Source: Hemileia vastatrix (lineage: Eukaryota > Basidiomycota > Pucciniomycetes > Pucciniales > Zaghouaniaceae). From it: 64,000 bases of DNA. The position numbers were made by a program, and so were the translations under genes. The notes under the pieces were generated by a model, which worked only from the letters and a program-made list of their open reading frames with translations, did no database searches and was not told the DNA's origin. The DNA is taken from assembly GCA_030280995.1 (NCBI GenBank), contig JASXTE010000017.1, forward strand, positions 25,432,498 to 25,496,497, given 5' to 3'. Below are positions 22,925 through 33,172 of this stretch, in pieces; the stretch's first letter is position 1, and the number at the start of each line of letters is the position of its first letter.

Positions 22925-23408
22925 GATGTTAGAATAGAGGAAATTCAGGTTATTAGAAGGGCTATTTATAGGTTAACAATAGCATTATAAAGAGGTCATC
23001 AGTTGCGCCAAGTCTGACTTGAGCACTGGATGGTTTCTAAGAAGCTAGAAAGAAGCGTTTCTCATAATGAAGAACCCAAGGAAAGATGAATTGTTACAAT
23101 CAAGGGAAAGGCATGTATTGTGAAGGTTTAAAGATTGAAAGAAAGCGCATACGCAAATGATGCAGGAGAAGTAATTGCTGTAGCAACAATATCAAGTTGT
23201 TATTTTTAGTTTCATCTTTCATAGGCACTTAGTAGAAGGGTGCGCTGCTTAGAAAAAGGATGATATTTGGGGGGCAACTCATCTCGCGGTTGTAGAGTTT
23301 TCACAGGAAAGTTAAGTGAAAATAATAATAAAAATAAATATATATATATTACATTTTTTTACAAGGATATATACATTACAAGGAATAAATACAAAAGAAA
23401 ATATTTTT

Positions 23409-24473
23409 TTAGTGGTATTCTTCTTCATCAAAGATTGGGACGCAGATAGCCCAATTGTTAACAGCTTCTTGCATGTTTTGTCGCAAGGCAGCTATTAGTT
23501 GTTTTCGCTTATTATACTCAGCGCGAGTATAAACCGGAACCTCCTTGAGGAATTTTTTGACAGCCCCAATCATGTTATTCATATGATGCATCTTTGCATC
23601 GTAAGGAGCGCAGGCAATTTGTTCTGCGAATTCGCAGTTTTGAGCCATGGAGGGCTCATCGTCATTTACTACTGAAAAGTTATTGGTTGGCCATTCGACT
23701 GGAGTGACGGTATTGAAGACCGGCTGCATATCAGACCAGTCAGTAGTGGGCGAACAAGGAGTAGGTTTGGGAGTAGGTGTCATATCCCAGGTGGTATCTT
23801 CTTCCAAGGTAGGAAGGAGTAGTGGAGTGATAGAAGGCGGAGGCGTTTCAGCGTAAGGAGTATCTGGTGCATCCTACATGGTATTAAAAAAAAAAAAAAA
23901 AAAAAAAGGGGGAAAAGATAATGTTAGTATTAGAAAGGGAAGAAGTAAGAAAAAGAAACTTACTGTACTTTCCTCCGAGAAAAGAGATTTAGGGACAGAA
24001 GCGACGCTACTTGGAGTAGGCTCGCGGTAACTAACCTTGGTTTGTTTGTTACCAGGTGGGGTAACAGGAGCAGGCGCCTGGCGCTTAATGGTCATTTGAC
24101 TCATCATATTTGTCGTAGAAGCATTTGGGTCCAGGAGCGCGACGGTGGGCGACCCATTGTAACTGCATTTCTTCTTGCGTTGCTTGCAGTAATCGCATGA
24201 CTAGGAATAAAAGAAAAATGAAAAGGTTAGAAACAAATGGGAAGTAGAATGAAGAGAGCTTACAGTGAAGAAAGTATTGCCACGGCGGGATTTTGAAAAA
24301 TGACATGAAGTTATGCCATTTTCGATGCAACAAGTGCATCTCGTCCCACCCATCAGTGTGGTTATGGGCGTTGTTGGGGAAGCAGTATGGGGCTGAGTGC
24401 GCACAAACTGTCAAATAGCGTCAATGACGTTGGTGGTATTTTCATCATTAGTAGCGGTTTTTCTGGTATTCAT
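23409..24473 (-). pseudogene. Antisense Cys-rich (Zn2Cys6-like) gene 1 of B, three exons
   Basis: Best resolved gene of its kind: exon 1 24473-24264, intron 24263-24201 (GTAAGC...CTAG, 63 bp), exon 2 24200-23964, intron 23963-23874 (GTAAGT...GTAG, 90 bp), exon 3 23873-23409 with TAA. All junctions are in phase 0, giving 303 codons including one internal TGA (24413-24411). The Cys cluster spans intron 1: C-T-C-C-x7-C in exon 1, then S-C-D-Y-C-K-Q-R-K-K-K-C at the start of exon 2. Ser/Pro/Thr-rich sequence follows, then a helical C-terminus (KMHHMNNMIGAVKKFLKEV, LIAALRQNMQEAVNNW). The start lies about 140 bp from the 3' LTR, facing away from it. Introns in an antisense gene are not removed by reverse transcription of the sense RNA. 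Function unknown; a DNA- or RNA-binding regulator is a guess. Confidence 0.75.
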
Positions 24474-24604
24474 TGTGAAAAATAAAAATAATAAAGATAA
24501 TAAGAAAAGAGAAAAGGATAGAAGATGAAGGAAAAGGATAGAAGGTGGAGGAAGAAAACGCTACAAGACACAGAATATTTATGGGCTCCTGGGGACAGTC
24601 GCGA

Positions 24605-24616
24605 GTAGAGGGAGGA
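24605..24616 (+). other. Polypurine tract of B
   Basis: AGTAGAGGGAGGA-type purine run ending at 24616, directly before the LTR start TGTGGTACGC. It matches the A1 tract in sequence (GAGGGAGGA) and position. Confidence 0.75.
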
Positions 24617-25882
24617 TGTGGTACGCGCCTCACAGGAAGCGTGATTTTAGACCAATCATCGCGTGTAGTCCAGGAAGAACAAGGGGAGCTAGCGCAGCTG
24701 GAAATGTTAAAATATAGTATGTATTTGCGTGTTTCAAGGAACAAAGGAAATGGAAGCGCGGAAAAAAATTGAGGGTCTGTGCGCTTGGATTTTGTAGCGA
24801 AATGTGCCGCACAATGGGGAATTGTGTGTTATTGATTTAGGACCATAAAGCGCTAAACAATATGGATTTGGGCTTTCCAAAAGGTATGTGTTACGCATTA
24901 AGAAGAAAGTCATGGATTAAGGACGACTCAAGTTTATGGTATGCTGTACCGCGGCCAGTTGGGAAACTTACCGAGACAAGTAATAAAGAAGGCTAACTAG
25001 TAAAGCGAGCTGTCAGAACTACAAACCTAGTATTAAAGCAAAGAGAGTGGGGACTCAATTGTAAAACTACCCGAGAGTTAAGGCAACTAGACGCAGTGTG
25101 AGGATAAGTCAAACCTGGAACTAGCGCTGAAATAAAACAAGGTATAGTTAAAAGCGCATATGTGGAGAATCAGTGAACCAAGTTAATACTATTGTAAGTA
25201 ATTATAGGGTCTGATTTAGGCGCTGGAGTCAGCGCTGGAGATACATTAGGGAACTGTGTCTTGAGCGCCTGAAGAATATAAAAGTAGGACTATTAGATAG
25301 GGACAAGTAGAGAACTGGTCGATCTATCTATTTAGTTAATAAAATAAGAAAAATTGCATTAGTTGTCATTTTAAAAAGCAGATCATAAAGAAAATCAATA
25401 TAGAGATATACGTGTAGCTATAGTCATAGTACCCAGTATAAAATATTAGATCATTTGTGATTAATTGTTGAGAGAATATTAAAAGGTATTTTCTGAGTCT
25501 TTAGAGTTTGTGCCTCTGTGTGTGTATTTCTTATAGTATAGTGAAAGAGCGCAACATAGAGAGAATATATAGATTCAGTGGGATTAACTATTATTAGAGA
25601 TATTTTATTACTATAATAAGGCAAATTCAAAGAGAGCGCTTCAAGAGGGAGTAGCTGTGGATAATAGCACTTGTTAAGAATAGAAGTATCCGGATAGTAG
25701 TGCTTGTTTCCTTATCTTTATCTCATCTCAACTTATAAACTTTCTAGTCAAATATTAGTGTTACACATTATTACACTGTCTTTAAAAAATAAGAGTGGCA
25801 GGCGCTTCTTTTTATAAATTAAAAAGGATAACCAACCCATCTCACATTGTGTCTACTTCTTAGAACTTTAGAAATGTCTACA
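24617..25882 (+). repeat. B 3' LTR, 1266 bp, complete
   Basis: It starts TGTGGTACGCGCC and ends TGTCTACA. It is nearly identical to 14239-15501 except for a 66-bp gap at 25219-25225, where the 5' copy has extra sequence flanked by GGCGCT on both sides. The TATA box is at 25277-25283. The right flank is A3 protease sequence. Confidence 0.9.
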
Positions 25883-27882
25883 CTGCTTAAATTTCCATCA
25901 ATTTCTGTCTTGATGGGGAGGCCCAGATGAGTAGCCTCAAACAATGAAATCAGGTTAATCTTAGAACCTGCATCCACCAATGCCCTAGCCTTTCTTCCAT
26001 TCAGATTGACATTGACATAACCAAGAGGAGCAGAAAAATAAGTTTCTAACCCCTCACCAGAATTCTCAGCAGAATCACAGATGTATTCCACCTCCCCAGA
26101 AGAAACCCTTCTCCTGGTCAACAATTTTTTTTGTCTATCAGCCAACCCAGGACTGATAGCATACGATTCCCCATAAAAAAGGGAAACCTGACCCTGATTA
26201 ATTCTTTCTAAAACAGATTCCATAACATTAGATTGGCCAGAAACTACTGGCCTCTCAAAGTGAGCCCTTGGCTTCACTATCTTGGTCCTAGAAATCTCCT
26301 GAGCACCAGAACCACCAACAGATTTTCCATCAACAGGAATCAAACCAGATCCCTCAACAGCACCTCTAACTTTAGAAGGCTTTGGCAATGAAGCCAATGG
26401 GACATCCTCCTCTGACTCAGAATCCATTTCCATTGGCATTGGCTCACCGTTCATGTCCAATGCACCAAAACTGGAGGGGCCCATATCAGCAATCCCCTTC
26501 TGCATCTTGTACAGCTCCTCTTTTCTGTAATTCCTCCTGGCTGCACTCAGCTTAGGATCCACCTTTGAAGCCTTAGGTTTTGGTTGGGCCTGGGAACTGC
26601 TCTTAGGCCTTCCCACCTTTTCAGCTTCAACAACATAGACACCAGCCAAGCATTCACCACATGACTGTTCTCCACAAGAATACAACTCCAACCCACCAAA
26701 GGAAGTAGAAAAAGAGACTTTATTAACCTCCTTTCCTTTTCCCTTGACATCTTCATCTGCGTCAGAGGAAGACTTCCGCTGATCAAGGATCTCCTCAAAC
26801 CTTCATCTCCTCTGATTGAGACCACTTATTCTCCTGACCAAATCAACAGGAGCCTTCCCCTCACTGGGCTTCACAAATGAACCATCAGGGAATTTGATCA
26901 CCCTGCTGTCAAACTCCTCCTTTCTTTCTGACACATCTTTATTCAGAGCTTAACAATCATTGGACTTGTGCCCCCTCCTGCTGCAATAAGAGCAGACCCA
27001 AGGATCACTCCTACCAGCCCTCCTGTCAAAATCTCTAGGCTGAGAAGGAGCCCTATTGGCCTTCTTAGCCTTCTGAACAAAGATATGTAACTGTTTTGTC
27101 AGATCAGCCGACTGCTCCACCACTGGGTCCCTCTCCTGCTTGGGAACCTCCACCACATTCTTCTCTTCCTTCTTTACCCTACTCTCCTCTTCAGCCAAAG
27201 CCTCATTGACTTTGCTGACATACTTGGCACACCCCTATTGATAAGTATCCACAGCCAACAGCTTCAAATAGGCCTCCACAGCCTCCTTCACCTTGTCCAA
27301 GGAAGGCATCTTCTGGTCCCCATTAGAAAGAGTCTTCATCAAGTCCTTTCTTGAAAACTCCTTCAAGACATCCATCCTGACATTTCTAGCCAGGGCAGAC
27401 TAAAAAACATCTTTGGAAGCATTTTCATGTGCTAGCTCCTCTACTTCCATCAAATATTTAACCACAGGATCTAACTGTAGTAAAAACTTCCTGTAACTGA
27501 GTAAGTTACCAAAACCACCATAAGACTGCCATTCACTGAAAACCTTGTTCAGATTCACCATAGTGAACCTGACACCCCATCTATCCACCATCTCCCTGCA
27601 CAAAAACTTCCAATCCCTCTTCTTGTGGCCAGACATGGCCACAATCTCCTTCTCCACTGACCTATCACCAATGAAGAAAATGATCTGCTTCACCATGTCC
27701 AGGTAAAAAGCACAATACACACCATCAGCAGTTTCATATTTCTCCAGAAACCACTTCACATCATCTCCATTAAACTTGGTACCATCCCAAGTTTTAATCC
27801 TCACACATTCCCTAACCATCACAGCAGGAGGACCTCCCCCCCTACTGACAGTCATCTCAGAAATAGATGAACCTGAAGCCAT
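25883..27882 (-). pseudogene. A3 gag and protease, cut by element B
   Basis: The ATG at 27882 opens MASGSSISEMTVSRGG. A capsid-like region follows (phrase WFLEKYETADGVYCAFYLDM), with stops at 27402-27400 and 27237-27235, then a charged coiled region and an intact zinc knuckle C-S-Y-C-S-R-R-G-H-K-S-N-D-C (27000-26955) followed by TAA. Another frame (26691-25883) carries the same acidic linker as A1 and the protease motif ALVDAGSKINLIS, where Ser of DSG is Ala. The sequence ends after EIDGNLS, exactly at the B LTR. Because the A1 start is off the window, this is the only gag N-terminus of the A family here. Confidence 0.85.
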
Positions 27883-27974
27883 TCTTCCAGAAAAAAAACA
27901 CCAGAAAAGACCAACCAAAGACAAAAGAGATTCCAAGGAACTAGCAGGTCCTACCCCACATTGGGTGGCAGAAA

Positions 27975-28942
27975 TGTAGACAATCCTATAGTACTAGCTA
28001 TAGGCCTTGACCAAGGGAGTTGGAGAAAACCTAGAGAAAAAATCCTCTGTCCCTTTAGAAAAATATAAGTGAGATTTACCTGCTACAGTAAATTGGTTCC
28101 TGCTGTTAAAAGTCCCTTTTCCAATACACTTTACTGCATGATCAGCCAAGAAAATAGTCTCCAGACAGACTACCAAACCAAAGAACTGAAATGTAGACCA
28201 ATGTCCACACAAGAGAAAGCAATGATACTTGATGTAGGTTTCAAATCCACACCAGAGACAGCAATAATACTTGATATAGCTTGCAAGACTACACCAAAGA
28301 AAACAGGTGCCAAAGTTGAGTTAAATGAAGAACTAAACTTGCAACAAACACAGCCAATTGTGGCCAAAAAACAGTGAAAACTGAGTGAGGAACAAGGATA
28401 TCACCTCCGGATGGTTGTATGATAATTAAGGTTTCCCCAAACTGTCTTATTCACTATATACACACAGACTACTATATAAGAGCCCATGCACACCCATGAA
28501 TTTGGCATTTCTGAGCGCCAAATTGCATAAAACCCCTCTAGAAATGATTTTCAGCCTTCTAGCACTGAGTTGGGAGGTCTGCCCAACGTGGGGAGGTCCG
28601 CCTGAAGCCTCAGGACCGCCCTGAAGCCAGAGAACCTCCAAAAACACCCAAAAACACCCAAAATACTTAGAAAAATAAACTACAACTACAAAAACCTTTA
28701 AAGCACATAATTAAGCTACAACAACATTGAGACATTAAACTTAGAGAAAAATTAGCCCATTCTAATGGTACAAATCACTTAACCCTAGGACTTAAGGTTA
28801 GCCCGTAAAATGCAGAAAACAAAATTAAACAGATATCTTTTGAAATTAAAAATGAGAAATAATCCCTCAAATACTTAGAATATGGAAAATGTCATCTAGA
28901 CATAAAATATAGAGAAAAACCAGGGCTATCCAATGGTAATAC
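27975..28942 (-). repeat. A3 5' LTR, proximal part
   Basis: Reverse complement of A1 LTR 10366-11439, ending (minus strand) TGTCTACA at 27975, followed by the A3 leader. Element C starts at 28943. The remaining 139 bp of the LTR lie at 37613-37751. Confidence 0.85.
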
Positions 28943-29749
28943 TGTCAGCCAGGCTACTAGACTTACCCAGTAAAGTAATTAATTATCTTACTAAGGTGAA
29001 GCCACGCATTTTAGATCCTTATTAATAAGTAATTATTTATTAAATACTTATGTATTAAGTACAATGAACTAACTAAGTACACTAAGTAATTAATTAATAA
29101 AAATAAGTAATTGTCCCACATTTATTTTTACTCCCAAACACCGTGCTCAATAATACAGATGAGATGGGAATAAAAATTAGTATTAAAAAGATATAAAATT
29201 ATAAAATGAAAAAAATACTTTTTTTCAAATTCCTTTAATTAGATTTTATTGATTCTATATTTCAAATCAAATGTTCTTACACTAAAATGTGATGGACTAA
29301 AGGGTTCAGAGTTTTATTTCAAATAATATAAATACTTTTATTTACGCACTATTTAGTCTTACTCTTCTTATTTCACATACTCTCTTTAATTAAGTTTTTT
29401 CTCTCTCATACTCTTGTATTAGGAGATGTAAATTCCGTGTTCTTTTCTCTCATATATTGCCTATAAAAGGCCCTTCCTTTTTGTTCTTTTGATTCATTCC
29501 TTGAATTACTTACTTATTTTCTTATTTACAATTAAAAAATTATTTTTATACTTTTATAACATTAGTAGTTACATTCATGTAGTTCTAATCTATAAAATAT
29601 ATAAATATATAAATTCTACCTTTTATCATTGAGTAAAATCATCATCTTTGATCAAGAAATACATACCTTACCTTTGAGAGTCCATTAAAATCCAAAACTC
29701 CTTGTATAACCTTGAATAAAATCTTCTAGACCAAGAGGACCCCTTGACA
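28943..29749 (+). repeat. C 5' LTR, 807 bp
   Basis: TGTCAGCC start, CTTGACA end. A TATA box (TATAAAA) lies at 29462-29468 within GCCTATAAAAGGCCC; the same box is in the 3' LTR (37325-37331) and in solo LTR F (48165-48171). Confidence 0.92.
29462..29468 (+). promoter_or_regulatory. TATA box of C 5' LTR
   Basis: TATAAAA flanked by GGCC-type bases, conserved in three LTRs of this family and close relatives. It is the probable core promoter of element C. Confidence 0.65.
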
Positions 29750-30748
29750 ATTGGGGGCCTTCCTGAATTATGGACGGCGCATTGTGATTTGATGGCGTAA
29801 ATCGAAGGGACCATCAGCGTTTGAGTACCTGTAAGGAAGAGAGAGCGACAAAAATGACAAACGTCATACGTCACGTTATAAAATTTTTTGCTGCAAATGG
29901 GAATCGAACCACGCTTCAAAAATTAGGTTCATATATTGACTAAACATCGTATATATTGTGGTAATTATTGATATTACTATTTGTGGGTTACTTTGCACTT
30001 TTCAATTGCTACGTATTTTCCTTTTACTCAGCACTCTGTAAGAGGCATTAATTTGCTCAATTTACAGGGGGAGGTGTCTGGTAATTTGGATTTAATTTTC
30101 TTATTATATTTTTTTTATTTTTCCTGGTTGACAATAACAGAGCAATAGTGTTCTTAGTCCCAGAAGTAATAAATAATTATATTTTAATATTAATTATTAC
30201 AATTTTCAGTTGACATTTTCTCTTAATTAATTTAAATTTTATTTGTTCCAGTTGACAAATTGTCCTGACAATACATTTTTTTTAATAAAAATTCATATTT
30301 AATTACTTCAGTTGACATTAAGTCCTTGTAGTTAAATGATCAGTTTAATAAAAAAATTTTAAATAAAATTTCATATTTCATTACTTCAGTTGAAATTAAG
30401 TCCTGGCAGTTAAGTGATCAGTTTAATAAATAATTTTTAATTAATAAAAATTCATATTTAATTACTTCAGTTGACATTAAGTCCTGGTAATAAATTAGTT
30501 GATTTAAATCCTGAAAATAATTAATTAAAATTATTAATAAAAATTTTTTAATTTATTTCTTCAGTTGATTTTATTATAATCCTGGTTTTAAATATTTTTT
30601 TTTTGAATTAATAAATTAATTTTATTTAGTTGATTTTTATCCTAAAAAGATTTTTTTTATTTTTATTTTATTTCAGTTAAATGAAAATTAAAAATAAATA
30701 CTATTTCATCTTATTGTCTCTTTTTCTTCATTTCAGTTAAATCTTAAA
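29750..30748 (+). repeat. C leader with tandem TTCAGTTGACA repeats
   Basis: A 1-kb leader without a reliable ORF. From about 30120 to 30740 a degenerate unit recurs, best as CTTCAGTTGACATTAAGTCC, near 30308, 30386, 30466 and 30559, with weaker forms near 30207, 30249, 30629, 30674 and 30733. Each resembles an intron 3' end (pyrimidines, then CAG). The last one lies 12 bp before the gag ATG. The primer-binding site should start near 29751 (TTGGGGGCC), tRNA unknown. Confidence 0.6.
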
Positions 30749-33172
30749 ATGACTGAACAAAGTGGTTTTGCTGCACGTGAAGAGGAACTAGACTTGATTG
30801 ATTATGATGAGCCTACTTCTGTAAGTTCTCCTTTAACAAGAAGAATTTCTCAAATTAATAAATCCTTGCCCCAAACAGGATGTAGAGATGGAAGAAGTGG
30901 AAATCATAGTAAACACAACTCAGGATCAGAAGCCTATGATAAACCCACCAGAAGAACTTCCAAAAGGCTTCAGGATAAAAAAGATTCCATTGCCTCAACA
31001 GGTAAAGAATCTGTCAACTCACATAAAGGAGCTAAGGACAGAAAACTTGAAACTAAAGGCAAGGGTAGATGCTCTGGAAGAAAAGGTGAGAAAAATAGAT
31101 ACCTTTCTTCAAGAGAAGAAGAAACCTCTTCCTCCCAGGGATCAACAACAATTGGCTCACCAGTACCAAGAGAAAGTGGAAGTGTCCAAGTGGCAGTGGG
31201 ACTGGTTAAACACTCAGTGGGACTACCTGTCTCAAAATCAGCATCAGTTACCTCAGGCAGGTCCGTCAAGACCCAACCAGGTCAACCCCACACCTCCTCA
31301 CCCCTATCAAGGAGGCAAAAGAAGAAGAAAGCCCAATATGGTCGTACCCAGCAAACCCTGGTATGCCCCTCTATTGATTCTCAAGTGCCGTTTCTTGTAG
31401 CTGATTCTGTTCTTTCAGGTAAATCTGAGAGGGAAGAAGAAACCTTGAGACCAGCAGAGGCTGGGAGCATTAGACAAATAACTCATGTATCTAATCCATT
31501 ACTTTTAATTGCTACCTCAATGATTAACCCTAATATGGCTGTAATTGATGAAACTCTTGACCCTGAGTTCTATGAGAGTCTGGAAACTTACTCAGTTTCC
31601 TTATTGAGAAACACTCCAGATGTAGAAAAGATTAATGATAAGTACTTGAGAGATATTATTGCCAAACAAAACCATATAATGAACAATATGAAATTGACTC
31701 AGATATATAATATTTTGTTAACTGATCAGGGTTATCAAGCATTAAGAAGTGAATAACAGAGAGTCTCTGATGAATTGTCTCATTACAAAGCAACCCATGA
31801 AAAAAAAGTTGCTTTATGGAAAAATATAAAAAATGATTTGTCTAAACTAAAAGATACTGTATCTGCCTGTTGCCAGGAGGTGGAGATAGATAAGATGAAT
31901 TTGAAAAGATTGAATGACCATTTTTCATCTTTTCAAAATAAGAATCAGTTATCTTTTGCAACAATCAATGACAATTTATCTAGTCTTCCAAGATTGAAAA
32001 CTAGACTAACAACCATTGAGGAGAGATTGAACTCATTGTGTATGGATCAAAAGTATTCTGAGATTTCTTTGAAGTAACAAACAGTACAGGATGATCCAGA
32101 GCTACCTGTGGCTAGTTCATCTAAAAGTAAATCAGTTCCAGAAATACAAGTTGATACCCCTGAGTTTCCATTAAAAATTAATGATGCACCAGGACTTTTA
32201 ACAGAGGGATTGAACAATGAGATTACTGCACAACTAGAGAAGTTACAGCTGCTCCTTACTCAGAAACAAGCTTGTACTAAGGAGACTCCTTCAAATCAAA
32301 AGAATTGGCCAAAACTTGACCAGTACCCAACATTTGATGGTGATTCTTCCTCTGATTGGCAACAATTTATTTGCAGAATTGATAACTTAAAAAATTCTTA
32401 AAAAGTCCCAGATGAGGAAATTGTGTCCAAGTTAATTTCTTTGTTTACTAATGTTGCCCTAATGTGGTATGAATCTGTTCTCCTGGATAGGAATGACTAC
32501 TCATGGGAGGATTGGAAGAAATTGATTAATACACAATTTGGTGGCTCCAAGTTCATAATGGCTCAACAAAGGCAGTATGAGGAAACTATATATAGCTCTT
32601 CTACTGATAAACCCATTGAGTTCTTAATGAAACTTGTGAAAATATTAAGGGCAATAGACCCAAATATGGAGTTTGAGTTATGGAAGTACAGGATACTTTA
32701 TAAATTAACAATGTCTTTGAGAGACTTGATAGTGGCTAGGACTGAGTTCTCCAGAGAACCCTCTTCTTTCATTAATACTTGCAATGAGATCCTTCTAAAC
32801 AACAAGTATGATTCCAGAAGATTCATTCCTAGGACCCCTTTGGAGAAACCCTCCACTTACCAACAGAAAACTCTGGAAAAGGTTGGTAAACCTTCTGCCC
32901 CTGTTGCACCAAAAAAGTATGCAACAAATACTTGCTTCAAGTGCAACAAGCCTTGGCAGAAAGGCCATCTTTGTGACAAGAAGATAAATCTTGTAGAACA
33001 AACAGAGGAGCATGCTGATGACACAGTAGCACTGGATGATACATCAAGTGATTGTGCCAGCAATATTTCATATGAATCTCAACAAGAAATCTTGATGCTG
33101 GAAGAGGATATTCATTATTTAAATACTGTTGATATTGATAATAATGCTTTATCTACAGTTGAAGATTCTTAG
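30749..33172 (+). pseudogene. C gag with probable introns
   Basis: The ATG at 30749 gives MTEQSGFAAREEELDLIDYDEPTS, then a likely intron at 30821-30878 (GTAAGT...AACAG, 58 bp, phase 0). It joins a frame that encodes a convincing coiled coil (HIKELRTENLKLKARVDALEEKV, about 30990-31080). A second intron-like segment (31361-31418, GTATGC...TTTCAG) leads back to the first frame, but the phase is off by one. From 31419 one frame continues with TAA at 31754, 32075 and 32399 and TAG at 33170. The capsid region (about 32310-32860) has WPKLDQYPTFDGDSSSDWQQF and ALMWYES. The zinc finger is C-F-K-C-N-K-P-W-Q-K-G-H-L-C near 32935-32980. The first frame is also open without splicing, so the introns need RNA evidence. 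Confidence 0.75.

Larger units (their letters stand above)
14239..25882 (+). mobile_element. Gypsy-like element B, 11.6 kb, nested in A3
   Basis: Order: 5' LTR lacking its first bases (14239-15501), leader, gag-protease (15749-18028), pol (18025-21591), two antisense Cys-rich genes (22924-22150 and 24473-23409), polypurine tract (24605-24616) and complete 3' LTR (24617-25882). The domain order and protein motifs match A1 and A3, but codon use differs and GCGC is strikingly common. The right target flank is CTGCT (25883-25887); the left flank was lost with the LTR start. Nonsense codons in every gene show that the copy is inactive. Confidence 0.9.

Noticed and set aside
29899..29910. tRNA gene by B-box-like GGTTCGATTCCC on the minus strand
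   Set aside because: No A box or cloverleaf could be found around it; it lies in the C leader and may be chance.
30970..31269. Minus-strand frame over C gag
   Set aside because: Shadow of the gag coding strand, with no family resemblance.
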